Shown here: positions 42,740 through 50,051 of the stretch, piece after piece
Layout: each line of letters opens with the position of its first letter
How positions within the stretch are numbered: the first letter of the stretch is position 1
Assembly: GCA_902802045.1 (NCBI GenBank)
Contig: CADCKQ010000002.1
Coordinates: forward strand, 186,001-250,000
Direction of reading: 5' to 3'
Origin: Oscillospiraceae bacterium
Lineage (GTDB): Bacteria; Bacillota; Clostridia; Oscillospirales; Oscillospiraceae
DNA: 64,000 nucleotides
Notes under the pieces: generated by a model
Seen by the model: only the letters and a program-made list of their open reading frames with translations
Databases searched by the model: none
What the model was told of the DNA's origin: nothing
Position numbers and translations under genes: made by a program

Positions 42740-43749
42740 TATTCGATCCTCCCCTGTCCGCTGATCGTCGCGTATATCACGGCCTTGATCGTGTGCATCC
42801 TGTTTTCGGCCTCGTCGAAAACGACGGACGAAGGCCCGGAGAACACCTCGTCGGAGACTTCCATCTCCTTCAGGCCGAACTTGTCTGCTATCTCTTTACC
42901 GATCGTCGTGTTCGTATCGTGGAACGAGGGCAGGCAGTGCATGAATATCGCGTCAGGCTTTGCCATTGCCAGAACATCGGAATTTATCTGATACGGCGTG
43001 AGAAGCTTTATACGCTGTTCCCAGATGCTTTCAGGCTCGCCCATGGAAACCCAGATATCCGTGTAGAGGATATCGGCGTTTGCCGCGCCCCCGGATACAT
43101 CTTCTGTAAGTGTAACGCTGCAGCCGTTTTCCTCGGCGATCGCGGAGCATTTTTCCACAAGAGCCTCTGAGGGAAACAGGGACTTCGGGGCGCAGGCCGT
43201 GAAGTTTATACCCATTTTCGCGCAGCCGATCATCAGGGAATTGCCCATATTGTTTCTCGCGTCGCCGAAATAGGTGAAGTTCAGCCCCTTGAGCTGTCCC
43301 TTCTTCTCCTCGATCGTAAGCAGATCCGCGAGCACCTGGGTGGGATGGAACTTATCCGTAAGCCCGTTCCATACGGGAATTCCGGAATCCCTCGCGAGTA
43401 TCTCCACAGTCTCCTGCCTGAATCCCCGGAATTCTATCCCGTCGTACATTCTGCCGAGCACGTGGGCGGTATCCGATATAGATTCCTTCTTGCCCATCTG
43501 GCTGTCGTTCGGGCTCAGGAAAGTCACTCCCATGCCGAGATCCATACCGGCGACCTCGAACGCGCAGCGCGTGCGCGTGGAGGTCTTTTCGAAAAGCAGG
43601 ACAATATTCCTGCCTTCCAGATATTTGTGAAGCTCGCCCGCCTTTTTCTTCTTTTTGAAGTCACGGGCAAGGTCGAGAAGACAGCGGATCTCCTCAGGGC
43701 TGTAGTCGAGAAGAGTCAGGAAACTGCGACCTTTCAATTCGGCTGCCAT
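42739..43749 (-). CDS. argF: Ornithine carbamoyltransferase
   Basis: 336 residues from ATG 43749, which has an AAGGAGAAGG site. The longer frame to 43845 overlaps the neighbouring gene and is rejected. Carbamoyl-phosphate motif STRTR (57-61, in EKTSTRTRCAFEVAG), the HPTQ-like segment FHPTQVLADLLT, and the ornithine-binding HCLPSFHD near residue 270. Catalyses ornithine plus carbamoyl phosphate to citrulline. Whether it acts anabolically (ArgF) or in the arginine deiminase direction (ArcB) is not decided by sequence; no arcA or arcC is adjacent. Confidence 0.93.
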   Translation of the reverse strand: MAAELKGRSFLTLLDYSPEEIRCLLDLARDFKKKKKAGELHKYLEGRNIVLLFEKTSTRTRCAFEVAGMDLGMGVTFLSPNDSQMGKKESISDTAHVLGRMYDGIEFRGFRQETVEILARDSGIPVWNGLTDKFHPTQVLADLLTIEEKKGQLKGLNFTYFGDARNNMGNSLMIGCAKMGINFTACAPKSLFPSEALVEKCSAIAEENGCSVTLTEDVSGGAANADILYTDIWVSMGEPESIWEQRIKLLTPYQINSDVLAMAKPDAIFMHCLPSFHDTNTTIGKEIADKFGLKEMEVSDEVFSGPSSVVFDEAENRMHTIKAVIYATISGQGRIE

Positions 43750-43759
43750 ATCCTTCTCC

Positions 43760-44038
43760 TTACAGCGACTCCGCGACCGAGATCGCCTCCTCCACAACAG
43801 CGGGATCGACGATTCCGAAGAAATACAGGACAAAGAATATCGCAATAATTATCAGCGAGATGAGGATCCAGCACCAGTAGGACCTCGCGTAGTTCCTGCG
43901 GTTGATCTTCTTATTGCTGAAGGTGTGTATCAGCAGAAAGATCAGACCGACTAAGGGGATCGAATAAAGAAGACTGTAGCCTACATATCCCCATGCGCCT
44001 ATCGGCCTGTACTCGGCCGGAACATTGTTGTAATCCAT
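43760..44038 (-). CDS. Small two-helix membrane protein
   Basis: 92 residues: helices at about 17-38 (GYVGYSLLYSIPLVGLIFLLIHTF) and 56-77, with a basic loop NKKINRRNYARSYWCW between. Resembles short membrane proteins of Clostridia with the IGAWGYVGYSLLYSIPLVG motif. Function unknown. Ends 10 nt before argF. Confidence 0.75.
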   Translation of the reverse strand: MDYNNVPAEYRPIGAWGYVGYSLLYSIPLVGLIFLLIHTFSNKKINRRNYARSYWCWILISLIIIAIFFVLYFFGIVDPAVVEEAISVAESL

Positions 44039-44062
44039 TTTTTTATCCTCCCAAATATATAT

Positions 44063-44389
44063 TTATTTGCTTTCCAGTACAGGCTCCAGATACCGCACTG
44101 TTTTCCCGGTTGCGATTGCATACTCTATCTCCGAGCGCGTACTGGAACCGATATAACCGCCGACATTTATCACGAAGATCTCGTCAGCCATGTCGATCTT
44201 GCGCTTGTGCATATCATCGAGCATTTCCTTGGTTCCTTCGGTCCAGACCTCGTCATCTCCCGAGTGCCCGAAAAGGCCTACGCTTATGACTATATTCCCC
44301 TCCAGCGTCAGCTTCTTCTGCGCTTCCATGAACGCATCCTTAAACCGGGTGCTTCCGCAGAGAGTAATTACCTTATATTTCCCGACCAT
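44063..44389 (-). CDS. Nucleoside 2-deoxyribosyltransferase-like / DUF4406 protein
   Basis: 108 residues. Starts with a strand and phosphate-loop-like turn (ITLCGSTRFKDAFMEA), followed by MADEIFVINVGGYIGSSTRSEIEYAIATGK, in which Ser/Thr and Glu match the active-site region of deoxyribosyltransferase-fold proteins. It could act on a nucleoside or sense a nucleotide, as in SLOG-related families. First gene of the run leading to argF, 24 nt before the small membrane protein. Confidence 0.7.
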   Translation of the reverse strand: MVGKYKVITLCGSTRFKDAFMEAQKKLTLEGNIVISVGLFGHSGDDEVWTEGTKEMLDDMHKRKIDMADEIFVINVGGYIGSSTRSEIEYAIATGKTVRYLEPVLESK

Positions 44390-44410
44390 AATTACGAATA
44401 CTTCTCCTGT

Positions 44411-44514
44411 TTTTTACAAAAAAATTGAATTTCCCTTTATATTTCCGCTTTCCGAACCCCTTGCGCCGCAACGGGTTCGAATTGTTTGGATTTATTTACA
44501 TGTTTTTTAAAGTG
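44411..44514 (+). repeat. Intergenic repeat copy A
   Basis: Full copy of a dispersed element: an ATTGAATTTCC block, a hairpin GAACCCCTTGC-GCC-GCAACGGGTTC (44454-44478, one mismatch), then GAATTGTTTGGATTTATTTA and an ATGTTTTTTAAAGTG end. Copies B, C and D are at 44825, 45841 and 48244. Confidence 0.8.
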
Positions 44515-44570
44515 AAATTCTAAAATCCATAATAGTCATTCCGAGCCTGCAGAGAATCCGTTTCACCTTG

Positions 44571-44798
44571 TCAGTTTTCTCTGTTCAGGGCGATACCGAT
44601 GAGTTTCCGCATAAGGAGAATATAGGTTGAGGCAAACACCGCGATCGAAGCGCATACCGCCGGTTTCTTATATTTTTCCTTAACTGCTGTCCCCGCTATC
44701 AGTCCCATAGAGAACAGACAAAACTTAGTGAAAGCAAAATCTTTCCAGCTACTTTGCTCCGCATAGCGGTTTCCCAATTCCAAAAGCTTTTTGAGCAT
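44571..44798 (-). CDS. Small membrane protein
   Basis: 75 residues: a helical N-terminus (MLKKLLELGNRYAEQSSWKDFAFTKFCLFSMGLIAG) with one membrane helix, a KEKYKKP turn and a second helix. Resembles short Clostridial proteins that databases often call a permease of phosphate ABC transporter, a name without experimental basis. Flanked by repeat copies A and B. Confidence 0.7.
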   Translation of the reverse strand: MLKKLLELGNRYAEQSSWKDFAFTKFCLFSMGLIAGTAVKEKYKKPAVCASIAVFASTYILLMRKLIGIALNREN

Positions 44799-44824
44799 TT
44801 ATATTCCTCCTGTCTTCCATTATT

Positions 44825-44870
44825 CAACGGGTTTGAATTGTTTGGATTTATTTACATGTTTTTTAAAGTA
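44825..44870 (+). repeat. Intergenic repeat copy B (3' half)
   Basis: Matches the distal half of copy A almost exactly from CAACGGGTT to TTTTTTAAAGT; the 5' half is missing. Confidence 0.8.
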
Positions 44871-44876
44871 AAAATT

Positions 44877-45275
44877 AAAAATCGAAAAGCTGTAATTCTT
44901 AAAACCGGCCTGGTAGCGGTCACAGTAGTTTTCATTATTTGCCCCTACCTGTTCAACCCCTGTGATATCAGTGCTTACACGTGTTTGGTAGAAGCGGTAG
45001 GGGTATTTTGGCGTGCTGAATGAAAAAAGAATCTGATATCAAGGCTGTGAAATATTATTCCCGTAGAAATTTTCCGAAAATGCCGCTACCAATGCTACCA
45101 GCATGGTTCTATCAATTGCGCCGCAAGGCTTTGACCTGGTAGGGGCAACTAAAACATTTTCACCCTGCCTCTACCTCCGGCGTGCCCGAACGTTCCGTCA
45201 AAATATATGAGGCTGAGCCCAATACCCATAAATCAAATTGTAACTATCTTTTTTATTGCGAGATGTAGGTAGCAA
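44877..45275. other. Non-coding stretch of 400 nt
   Basis: No credible gene. It holds several short CTACC/GGTAG motifs (GCCCCTACC, GGTAGGGGC, CCGCTACC) in both orientations and a fragment similar to the core of the repeat hairpin (CAATTGCGCCGCAAGG near 45114-45129). It may be the remains of a decayed element or gene. Confidence 0.4.
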
Positions 45276-45788
45276 CTATTCTCCAAATTTCAAATAGTTT
45301 ATAATTATATTTTCTGTTTCTTCCGGAACACTATTAAAAACCAGTTGATAGGTAACATCATATGCGGGTTCATAAAAATTACAACTGGTGATTAAGCCTA
45401 TCTCCGTTTTTGTTCCTGTTTTATCTCCGACCGTTATCTTTTCTGTTTTCGCACCTATCAGGTTTGCTAATCCGACCGCGACAGATACATCTCCGTCTTC
45501 TATATTCAACTCTATTGTACTGCCATCTTTATATCTGACGACCAAGACTCCGTCTTCCATTTTATTACTAACATAATCATTGCGAACCCAAGTTGATACT
45601 TTGATGTTTTCATTATCTGTGCGGTAAATATTAATCCGCTCCATCCCGGATTTATTATTAATCGCAAAAATAAAATACGAAATTACGGCTAAAACTAATA
45701 AAAATGCCGTAAACTTTACAGGCTTCTTTTTTATTCCTCTAATCAGAATAATCAACGTCAGTATAACGATTGCAATAAAATATACCAA
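45276..45788 (-). CDS. Hypothetical membrane-anchored protein
   Basis: 170 residues. Two N-terminal hydrophobic helices (3-18 and 28-44) and an exported or cytosolic beta-rich domain of about 120 residues (NENIKVSTWVRNDYVSNK, GLVVRYKDGSTIELNIEDGDV). The codon use is AT-rich compared with the flanking housekeeping genes. Not recognised. It stands alone between non-coding DNA and repeat copy C. Confidence 0.65.
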   Translation of the reverse strand: MVYFIAIVILTLIILIRGIKKKPVKFTAFLLVLAVISYFIFAINNKSGMERINIYRTDNENIKVSTWVRNDYVSNKMEDGVLVVRYKDGSTIELNIEDGDVSVAVGLANLIGAKTEKITVGDKTGTKTEIGLITSCNFYEPAYDVTYQLVFNSVPEETENIIINYLKFGE

Positions 45789-45840
45789 AAATCCAAACCA
45801 AAGATAAAAGAAGAAATATAGCGGAATAACTATTTATTAC

Positions 45841-45929
45841 AAAATAAATTGAATTTCCGTTTTAATTGTTGAATTCTGAACCCCTTGCTCTGCAATGGGT
45901 TCATATTTTTTACAGGATTTTTTAAAGTG
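45841..45929 (+). repeat. Intergenic repeat copy C
   Basis: Diverged copy with AATTGAATTTCC, GAACCCCTTGC-TCT-GCAATGGGTTC hairpin and TTTTTTAAAGTG end. Lacks the GTTTGGATTTATTTA part. Ends just before the stop of the helicase gene. Confidence 0.72.
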
Positions 45930-45934
45930 TATTT

Positions 45935-47872
45935 TTATTTATTGCTTTTATACTCCGATTTCGGTTCGGCAGCCTTTAAGAGCGTTTCTGAACTGATCAA
46001 ATCATACACAACAGGCTTTTTCTGTGCCCTTTCACTTCTCTCTTTCAGGTAGTTGAGCAGTGCTTTGTCCTCACAGTACACAAAGCAGCCTTTTTGACCG
46101 CGTGATAGAAGCGTTTTATATGTATTCCGGATTATTCTGTCTGCCAATTCATAATTCTTGCTGGATTTTATGCCTTTTATCGTCTTATCGCCTTTATCTC
46201 TCTTCTCAAAATGGGATTTTACTTCTCCGTCCTCATAAGTGAGATCCTGGCCGATAATAATGCCGACATAATCAAATTCGAGGCCCTGTGAGGAATGAAT
46301 ACAGCCTACCTGTTCAAACGATTCCGGATCGGTCGCCCACTGGTCTGTTGAAAAGTTCCATTGGGCTTCAAAACCGTCCTCAAGAATGATATCCATTTTG
46401 TTTTTGTCTGATCTGCTCACCCAGGGATAGCAGTATCCGGCAATCATTCTGGATTTGTTGTTCACATTGGTTTTTCTCAGAGCTTCCTTCATCTCAGCCG
46501 GACTGTCGAAGAACCTGAGATCGTAGTCAAGGTCAAACCAATCGTAGTTTGCAGTCTCTCTTATCTGCAATACATCGTCCAGAAAAGCGAGATATCCGTT
46601 TGAACCGTTGCAGCGAAACTGGGATAAGAGTTTTAGATTATCTCCGCTGTGAACTGTGCTTCCCAGGGCTTTGGCCCACTTTATAATTTCCTTAACAGTT
46701 CCTATATCAGACGTGGTTACTATCTGATCTTCATCTATGAAGAACACACTGATCTTTGTCGCGTTAATGATCTCTTTGATCTGGTTTTCACCCTGATTTT
46801 CATACAGACCGGATTTTTCTTTCAGTCTGTGTGCCTCGTCTACCAGAAGACAATCAAACGTGTTTGAAGGAGCGTTGATGAAGGAGCCGGAGCTTTTGAA
46901 TAGGCCCCTGAGATAAGCGACTGTGTGCTCGCCTTTAATCAGAGATTTGGAAAAAGTCGTCCTGGGAGCGGTCGTTTTGGTAACATAGAAGCATGAAACA
47001 CCGTTATTGAGCAGTTTCGCAAGCAGATTAATTGCTATAACGGATTTCCCTGTCCCGGGCCCGCCCTGAACAATTATTGTGTGCTTTTCATCGCTGTTAA
47101 CGGAGTTTTCGACAAGCTTAAGGATTGTTGCATACGCTACCTGCTGCTCGTCGATCATAAGAAACTCTTTATTTCCGTTAAGCATTCTCCCGACTGAATC
47201 CTGAAGCGATTTAGAAGGTTTGATCTTACCGTCTTCGACTATTTCAAAAAGGTCTTTCTCTGATGGTTTCTTTATGAAGCCGGCTATAAAATCCTGAAGT
47301 GCCTCAGAATCATCCTGAAGGAAAACAGGAGCGTCCTTCAGGGCTTCTCTGTATACTTTATGGCATATCTGCCCTCTGTTTTCCTCTTTATAGTTATGAA
47401 GATATGCACACGGGATAAGACCTATATTGTTTATTCTCACATCTTCATTGAAGTTTTCAATCAGTTTGGCATAGGAATATGCCTGTTGTGAGGGATGTGC
47501 CACTTCCCTTTCTGCCCCGCCGGTATAAGCTTTTACAACATTTTCCCTGCTTGTGGCAGTACAGGTCTCCCACTGCTTGAGCTCGATAATGACTATATTA
47601 TCTTTGTTTTCGTCTGCTCCGCCTATCATGAAATCAACGCGTTTTGATGTGAGCGGGATCTGATATTCGATTGCTATCTGTGAGCTTTCAGGGATCCTGT
47701 TATCGGAGAGTACCAGAGCAAGCCTTGGGAGTGAATTTTCCCAAGCTCTGTATTCACCGAGCTGTCCGCCGGGAATGTGATATTCTGCAAAAAGCTTATC
47801 TATATTTGAAGCTATCCGGCCATTCATAACATCACGTTTGAATGACTTTTTGCTTCCTTCGTATACGATCAT
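45935..47872 (-). CDS. Nuclease-helicase fusion, DUF2075 type
   Basis: 645 residues. The N-terminal part has a PD-(D/E)xK-like nuclease signature: Asp80 in RVDFMIGG and Glu97-x-Lys99 in IIELKQW. Residues 240-620 are a superfamily-1-like helicase (DUF2075): Walker A GGPGTGKS (270-277), Walker B LLVDEAH (342-348), FIDEDQ, SQFRCNG, GCIHSSQGLEFDYVGIIIG and LLSRGQKGC. Proteins of this group are often called schlafen-like or DUF2075 helicases and are found in defence islands. It follows the MazG-like gene with a 1-nt gap, so the two form a pair. Confidence 0.8.
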   Translation of the reverse strand: MIVYEGSKKSFKRDVMNGRIASNIDKLFAEYHIPGGQLGEYRAWENSLPRLALVLSDNRIPESSQIAIEYQIPLTSKRVDFMIGGADENKDNIVIIELKQWETCTATSRENVVKAYTGGAEREVAHPSQQAYSYAKLIENFNEDVRINNIGLIPCAYLHNYKEENRGQICHKVYREALKDAPVFLQDDSEALQDFIAGFIKKPSEKDLFEIVEDGKIKPSKSLQDSVGRMLNGNKEFLMIDEQQVAYATILKLVENSVNSDEKHTIIVQGGPGTGKSVIAINLLAKLLNNGVSCFYVTKTTAPRTTFSKSLIKGEHTVAYLRGLFKSSGSFINAPSNTFDCLLVDEAHRLKEKSGLYENQGENQIKEIINATKISVFFIDEDQIVTTSDIGTVKEIIKWAKALGSTVHSGDNLKLLSQFRCNGSNGYLAFLDDVLQIRETANYDWFDLDYDLRFFDSPAEMKEALRKTNVNNKSRMIAGYCYPWVSRSDKNKMDIILEDGFEAQWNFSTDQWATDPESFEQVGCIHSSQGLEFDYVGIIIGQDLTYEDGEVKSHFEKRDKGDKTIKGIKSSKNYELADRIIRNTYKTLLSRGQKGCFVYCEDKALLNYLKERSERAQKKPVVYDLISSETLLKAAEPKSEYKSNK

Positions 47873-47873
47873 C

Positions 47874-48194
47874 TTACAGCTCCGTGTATTTGGCAGAAGA
47901 ACCCTTGGATTTGCCTACCGGATATTTGGCTTCGTTCTTATCCATCTTTGAATTGACTATTTCGTCTTCGTCAAGACCGAGCCTGTCTAGCATATTGCGT
48001 GAATATACAAGGACATCGGCGAGCTCTTCCTTTACGTGTTCCAGATCGAATTCCGTATCATTCCACTGAAAACACTCAAGAAGCTCCCCTGCTTCGATTG
48101 CAATCGATTTGGCTATATTTGAAGGCGTGTGAAACTGATCCCAATCACGGTCCTCGGTAAATTTCCTTATACGAGCTATCGTTTCGTCTTTCAT
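47874..48194 (-). CDS. MazG-like nucleotide pyrophosphohydrolase
   Basis: 106 residues, all-alpha NTP-PPase fold. Metal-binding acidic residues are in IAIEAGELLECFQW (Glu34, Glu37) and EELADVLVY (Glu56, Glu57, Asp60). It should hydrolyse NTPs or dNTPs to monophosphate and pyrophosphate. Its close spacing with the nuclease-helicase gene suggests a joint role, perhaps lowering nucleotide pools during phage infection. Confidence 0.88.
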   Translation of the reverse strand: MKDETIARIRKFTEDRDWDQFHTPSNIAKSIAIEAGELLECFQWNDTEFDLEHVKEELADVLVYSRNMLDRLGLDEDEIVNSKMDKNEAKYPVGKSKGSSAKYTEL

Positions 48195-48243
48195 GTATAT
48201 CTTTTATACCTCGCAGACTGTAAAAATCCTATTTTCAAATTTA

Positions 48244-48346
48244 CACTTGAAAAACATAGTAAATAAATCCAAACAATTCAAATCCCTTGCGGCGCAATAG
48301 GTTCAGAAACCAAAAATTGAATCGGAAATTCAATTTTTTGGTAAAT
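48244..48346 (-). repeat. Intergenic repeat copy D
   Basis: Full-length copy in the opposite orientation. On the minus strand it reads AAAAAATTGAATTTCC, the hairpin (GAACCTATTGC-GCC-GCAAGGGATTT), GAATTGTTTGGATTTATTTA and ATGTTTTTCAAGTG. Copies B, C and D lie within 4 kb of copy A. Confidence 0.8.
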
Positions 48347-48371
48347 AAACAAAATAAAAGCGTTTGTCTTT

Positions 48372-49307
48372 CTAAACCGCATTCAACGCGTGTTCCGGCT
48401 GCTCGCCTTTCATTACTTTTTCGATGTTGCTGATGAAAAAGCGATACCGGTTGATATGGAACTTGACGCCGTCGGGCAGCCCTGCCGTATGCGGAGTGAG
48501 GATCACATTCTTCATATCCCGGAGCGGACTGTCCGATGCCAGCGGTTCCTCCGTGTATACGTCCAGACACGCGCCTGCAATTTCACCGTTTTTTAATGAT
48601 CTGATCAGAGCATTTTCATCGATAACGGCACCCCGGGATGTATTGATCAGTAAAGCAGTCCGCTTCATGTTTTCAAATTCCGCGCTGCCGATTCTGCCCC
48701 GGGTCTCCGCCGACAGAGGAAGGTGAACTGAAACGATATCGCTTCGCCGGAACAGCTCATTCCACCCGACCATTTCCATCTCCGGTGAAGCGATTCCCCG
48801 GTGATGATATCCGAGTACATGCATCCCGAAGGCACGGCTGTAGGACGCGACCTTCCGGCCGATATTTCCCGTTCCGACGATCCCGATGGTCTTCCCGTAA
48901 AGTTCCCCGCCGGCATAATCCAGATCTTTTTCGCTCCGGCGGGATTTCATAAAGGAGTCAAGATAAGGAATATTCTTGTAAAAGCCAAGGAGCAGAGCCA
49001 TGACATGCTCTGCGACCGCGACCGCGTTCACCCCTGAGGCGTTGCAAACTCTGACGCCCCGCTTCGTACACTCCACGATATCGACATTGTCGTATCCGGC
49101 TCCAGTCTGGACCAGACGAAGTTTCGGCGCCTGATCGAGAAAATGCGCGTCTATTCTGACGTGCTCCGGTATTACAACTTCAGCGTCTTTCAAAAAGCGG
49201 ACGGAATCCTCCGGCGCCGCGATCTGTATTCTCCAGGTGTCCGGAAAGAGCCCGACAATATTCTTTTTTGATGATTCGGGAAATTCACCGATTATAAGGA
49301 CGTTCAT
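48372..49307 (-). CDS. D-2-hydroxyacid dehydrogenase
   Basis: 311 residues. NAD-binding GIVGTGNIGRKVASYSRAFG, catalytic Arg in LINTSRGAVIDENAL, Glu in DVYTEEPL and His in LTPHTAGLPDG. Probably reduces a 2-keto acid with NAD(P)H, or the reverse; substrate not decided. I set the start at ATG 49307 because a CGGAG site lies 5 nt upstream and MNVLIIGEF is the conserved beginning; the in-frame extension to 49346 adds nothing conserved. Single-gene unit. Confidence 0.92.
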   Translation of the reverse strand: MNVLIIGEFPESSKKNIVGLFPDTWRIQIAAPEDSVRFLKDAEVVIPEHVRIDAHFLDQAPKLRLVQTGAGYDNVDIVECTKRGVRVCNASGVNAVAVAEHVMALLLGFYKNIPYLDSFMKSRRSEKDLDYAGGELYGKTIGIVGTGNIGRKVASYSRAFGMHVLGYHHRGIASPEMEMVGWNELFRRSDIVSVHLPLSAETRGRIGSAEFENMKRTALLINTSRGAVIDENALIRSLKNGEIAGACLDVYTEEPLASDSPLRDMKNVILTPHTAGLPDGVKFHINRYRFFISNIEKVMKGEQPEHALNAV

Positions 49308-49485
49308 AAATTCTCCGTTGATCGGCTGTATCTTCAAAAGATACAAGCTTATAGTATATCAGGTTATTATACCACAAATCTCCGCCTGAGGGACATCTGT
49401 TCCTGCGGCGGAGACTCTTTCGTCAATATAGCCAAAAATCAGGCGATGTTTTTGTATAATATGACTAAATCCAGTGTTATCTGAG

Positions 49486-49692
49486 ATGAAAAAGCATTAT
49501 CGGAAATATAAGCAGGATTATATGTATTATGTTACTCTTACACTTACTCTTACACTTTCACTTATACTTTCTCTATTTCTTTTTCTAGTTGCTTCCACTG
49601 GTTTTAACAGTAAGAAACTACTGGAACAATTGCCCTTAATCAAATATTTATGTAAACCATATATTCATAAGATTTTAAACCGCGCACAATAG
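49486..49692 (+). CDS. Possible small membrane peptide with Thr-Leu repeat
   Basis: ATG 49486 opens 68 codons. Residues 15-35 come from a pyrimidine-rich ACTTACTCTTAC-type repeat giving TLTLTLTLSLILSLFLFL. A TATAAT lies upstream (49455-49460) and a strong terminator follows (49706), which supports a transcript. No clear ribosome binding site or homology. It may be a real small protein, an RNA gene, or chance. Confidence 0.3.
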   Translation: MKKHYRKYKQDYMYYVTLTLTLTLSLILSLFLFLVASTGFNSKKLLEQLPLIKYLCKPYIHKILNRAQ

Positions 49693-49705
49693 TACATACA
49701 TTTTA

Positions 49706-49735
49706 AGGGCGGAGCCGCACGCTCCGCCCTTTTTA
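49706..49735 (+). terminator. Intrinsic terminator
   Basis: AGGGCGGAGC/GCTCCGCCCT (49706-49715, 49721-49730), loop CGCAC, then TTTTTATTT. A 10-bp GC-rich stem; strong. Confidence 0.88.
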
Positions 49736-49756
49736 TTTACCACTAATCTGTCTCTT

Positions 49757-49831
49757 CACCACCCCCGCGAACCTCTGGTCTCGCGTCTCGCCTGCGGGTC
49801 ATCACCACCCCCGCGAACCTCCGGTCTCGCG
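49757..49831. repeat. Tandem 46-bp intergenic repeat
   Basis: Two 29-nt copies (49757-49785, 49803-49831) of CACCACCCCCGCGAACCTC-type sequence ending GGTCTCGCG, one mismatch, 46 bp apart. They are followed by two hairpins, CCCCTCCA/TGGAGGGG (49834-49852) and CCTCCAT/ATGGAGG (49867-49884), and a GAGGTGGTC motif near 49919. It looks like a palindromic intergenic element (REP-like) between the dehydrogenase and the sucrose locus; no gene. Confidence 0.65.
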
Positions 49832-49997
49832 CGCCCCTCCAAACTGGAGGGGCTATAACCATTGCGCCTCCATCGATATGGAGGAGCTGGCAAACGCGAC
49901 CCCCGCAAGCGTTTGACTGAGGTGGTCGACCCGTTATTGCGAGTAGATACGCTCCTTTGCGTCCCGCATATTAATTATATAATATTAATTTAAAAAA

Positions 49998-50025
49998 AAT
50001 GTCGCCTGGCAGGCGACATTTTTCA
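49998..50025. terminator. Terminator at the 3' end of the sucrose transporter operon
   Basis: AATGTCGCCT (49998-50007) and AGGCGACATT (50011-50020). T-rich on both strands. It ends the minus-strand operon whose last stop is 50052. Confidence 0.88.
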
Positions 50026-50051
50026 TTAATTACTGTGTTATAATACCGCGA

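Noticed and set aside
44754..45023. 89-codon frame across repeat copy B
   Set aside because: Its start lies antisense inside the small membrane protein and part of the peptide is encoded by the repeat; the same peptide pieces appear wherever the repeat occurs.
49757..49831. Repeats as a CRISPR array
   Set aside because: Only two units with a 17-nt gap, GC-rich palindromic surroundings and no cas genes.
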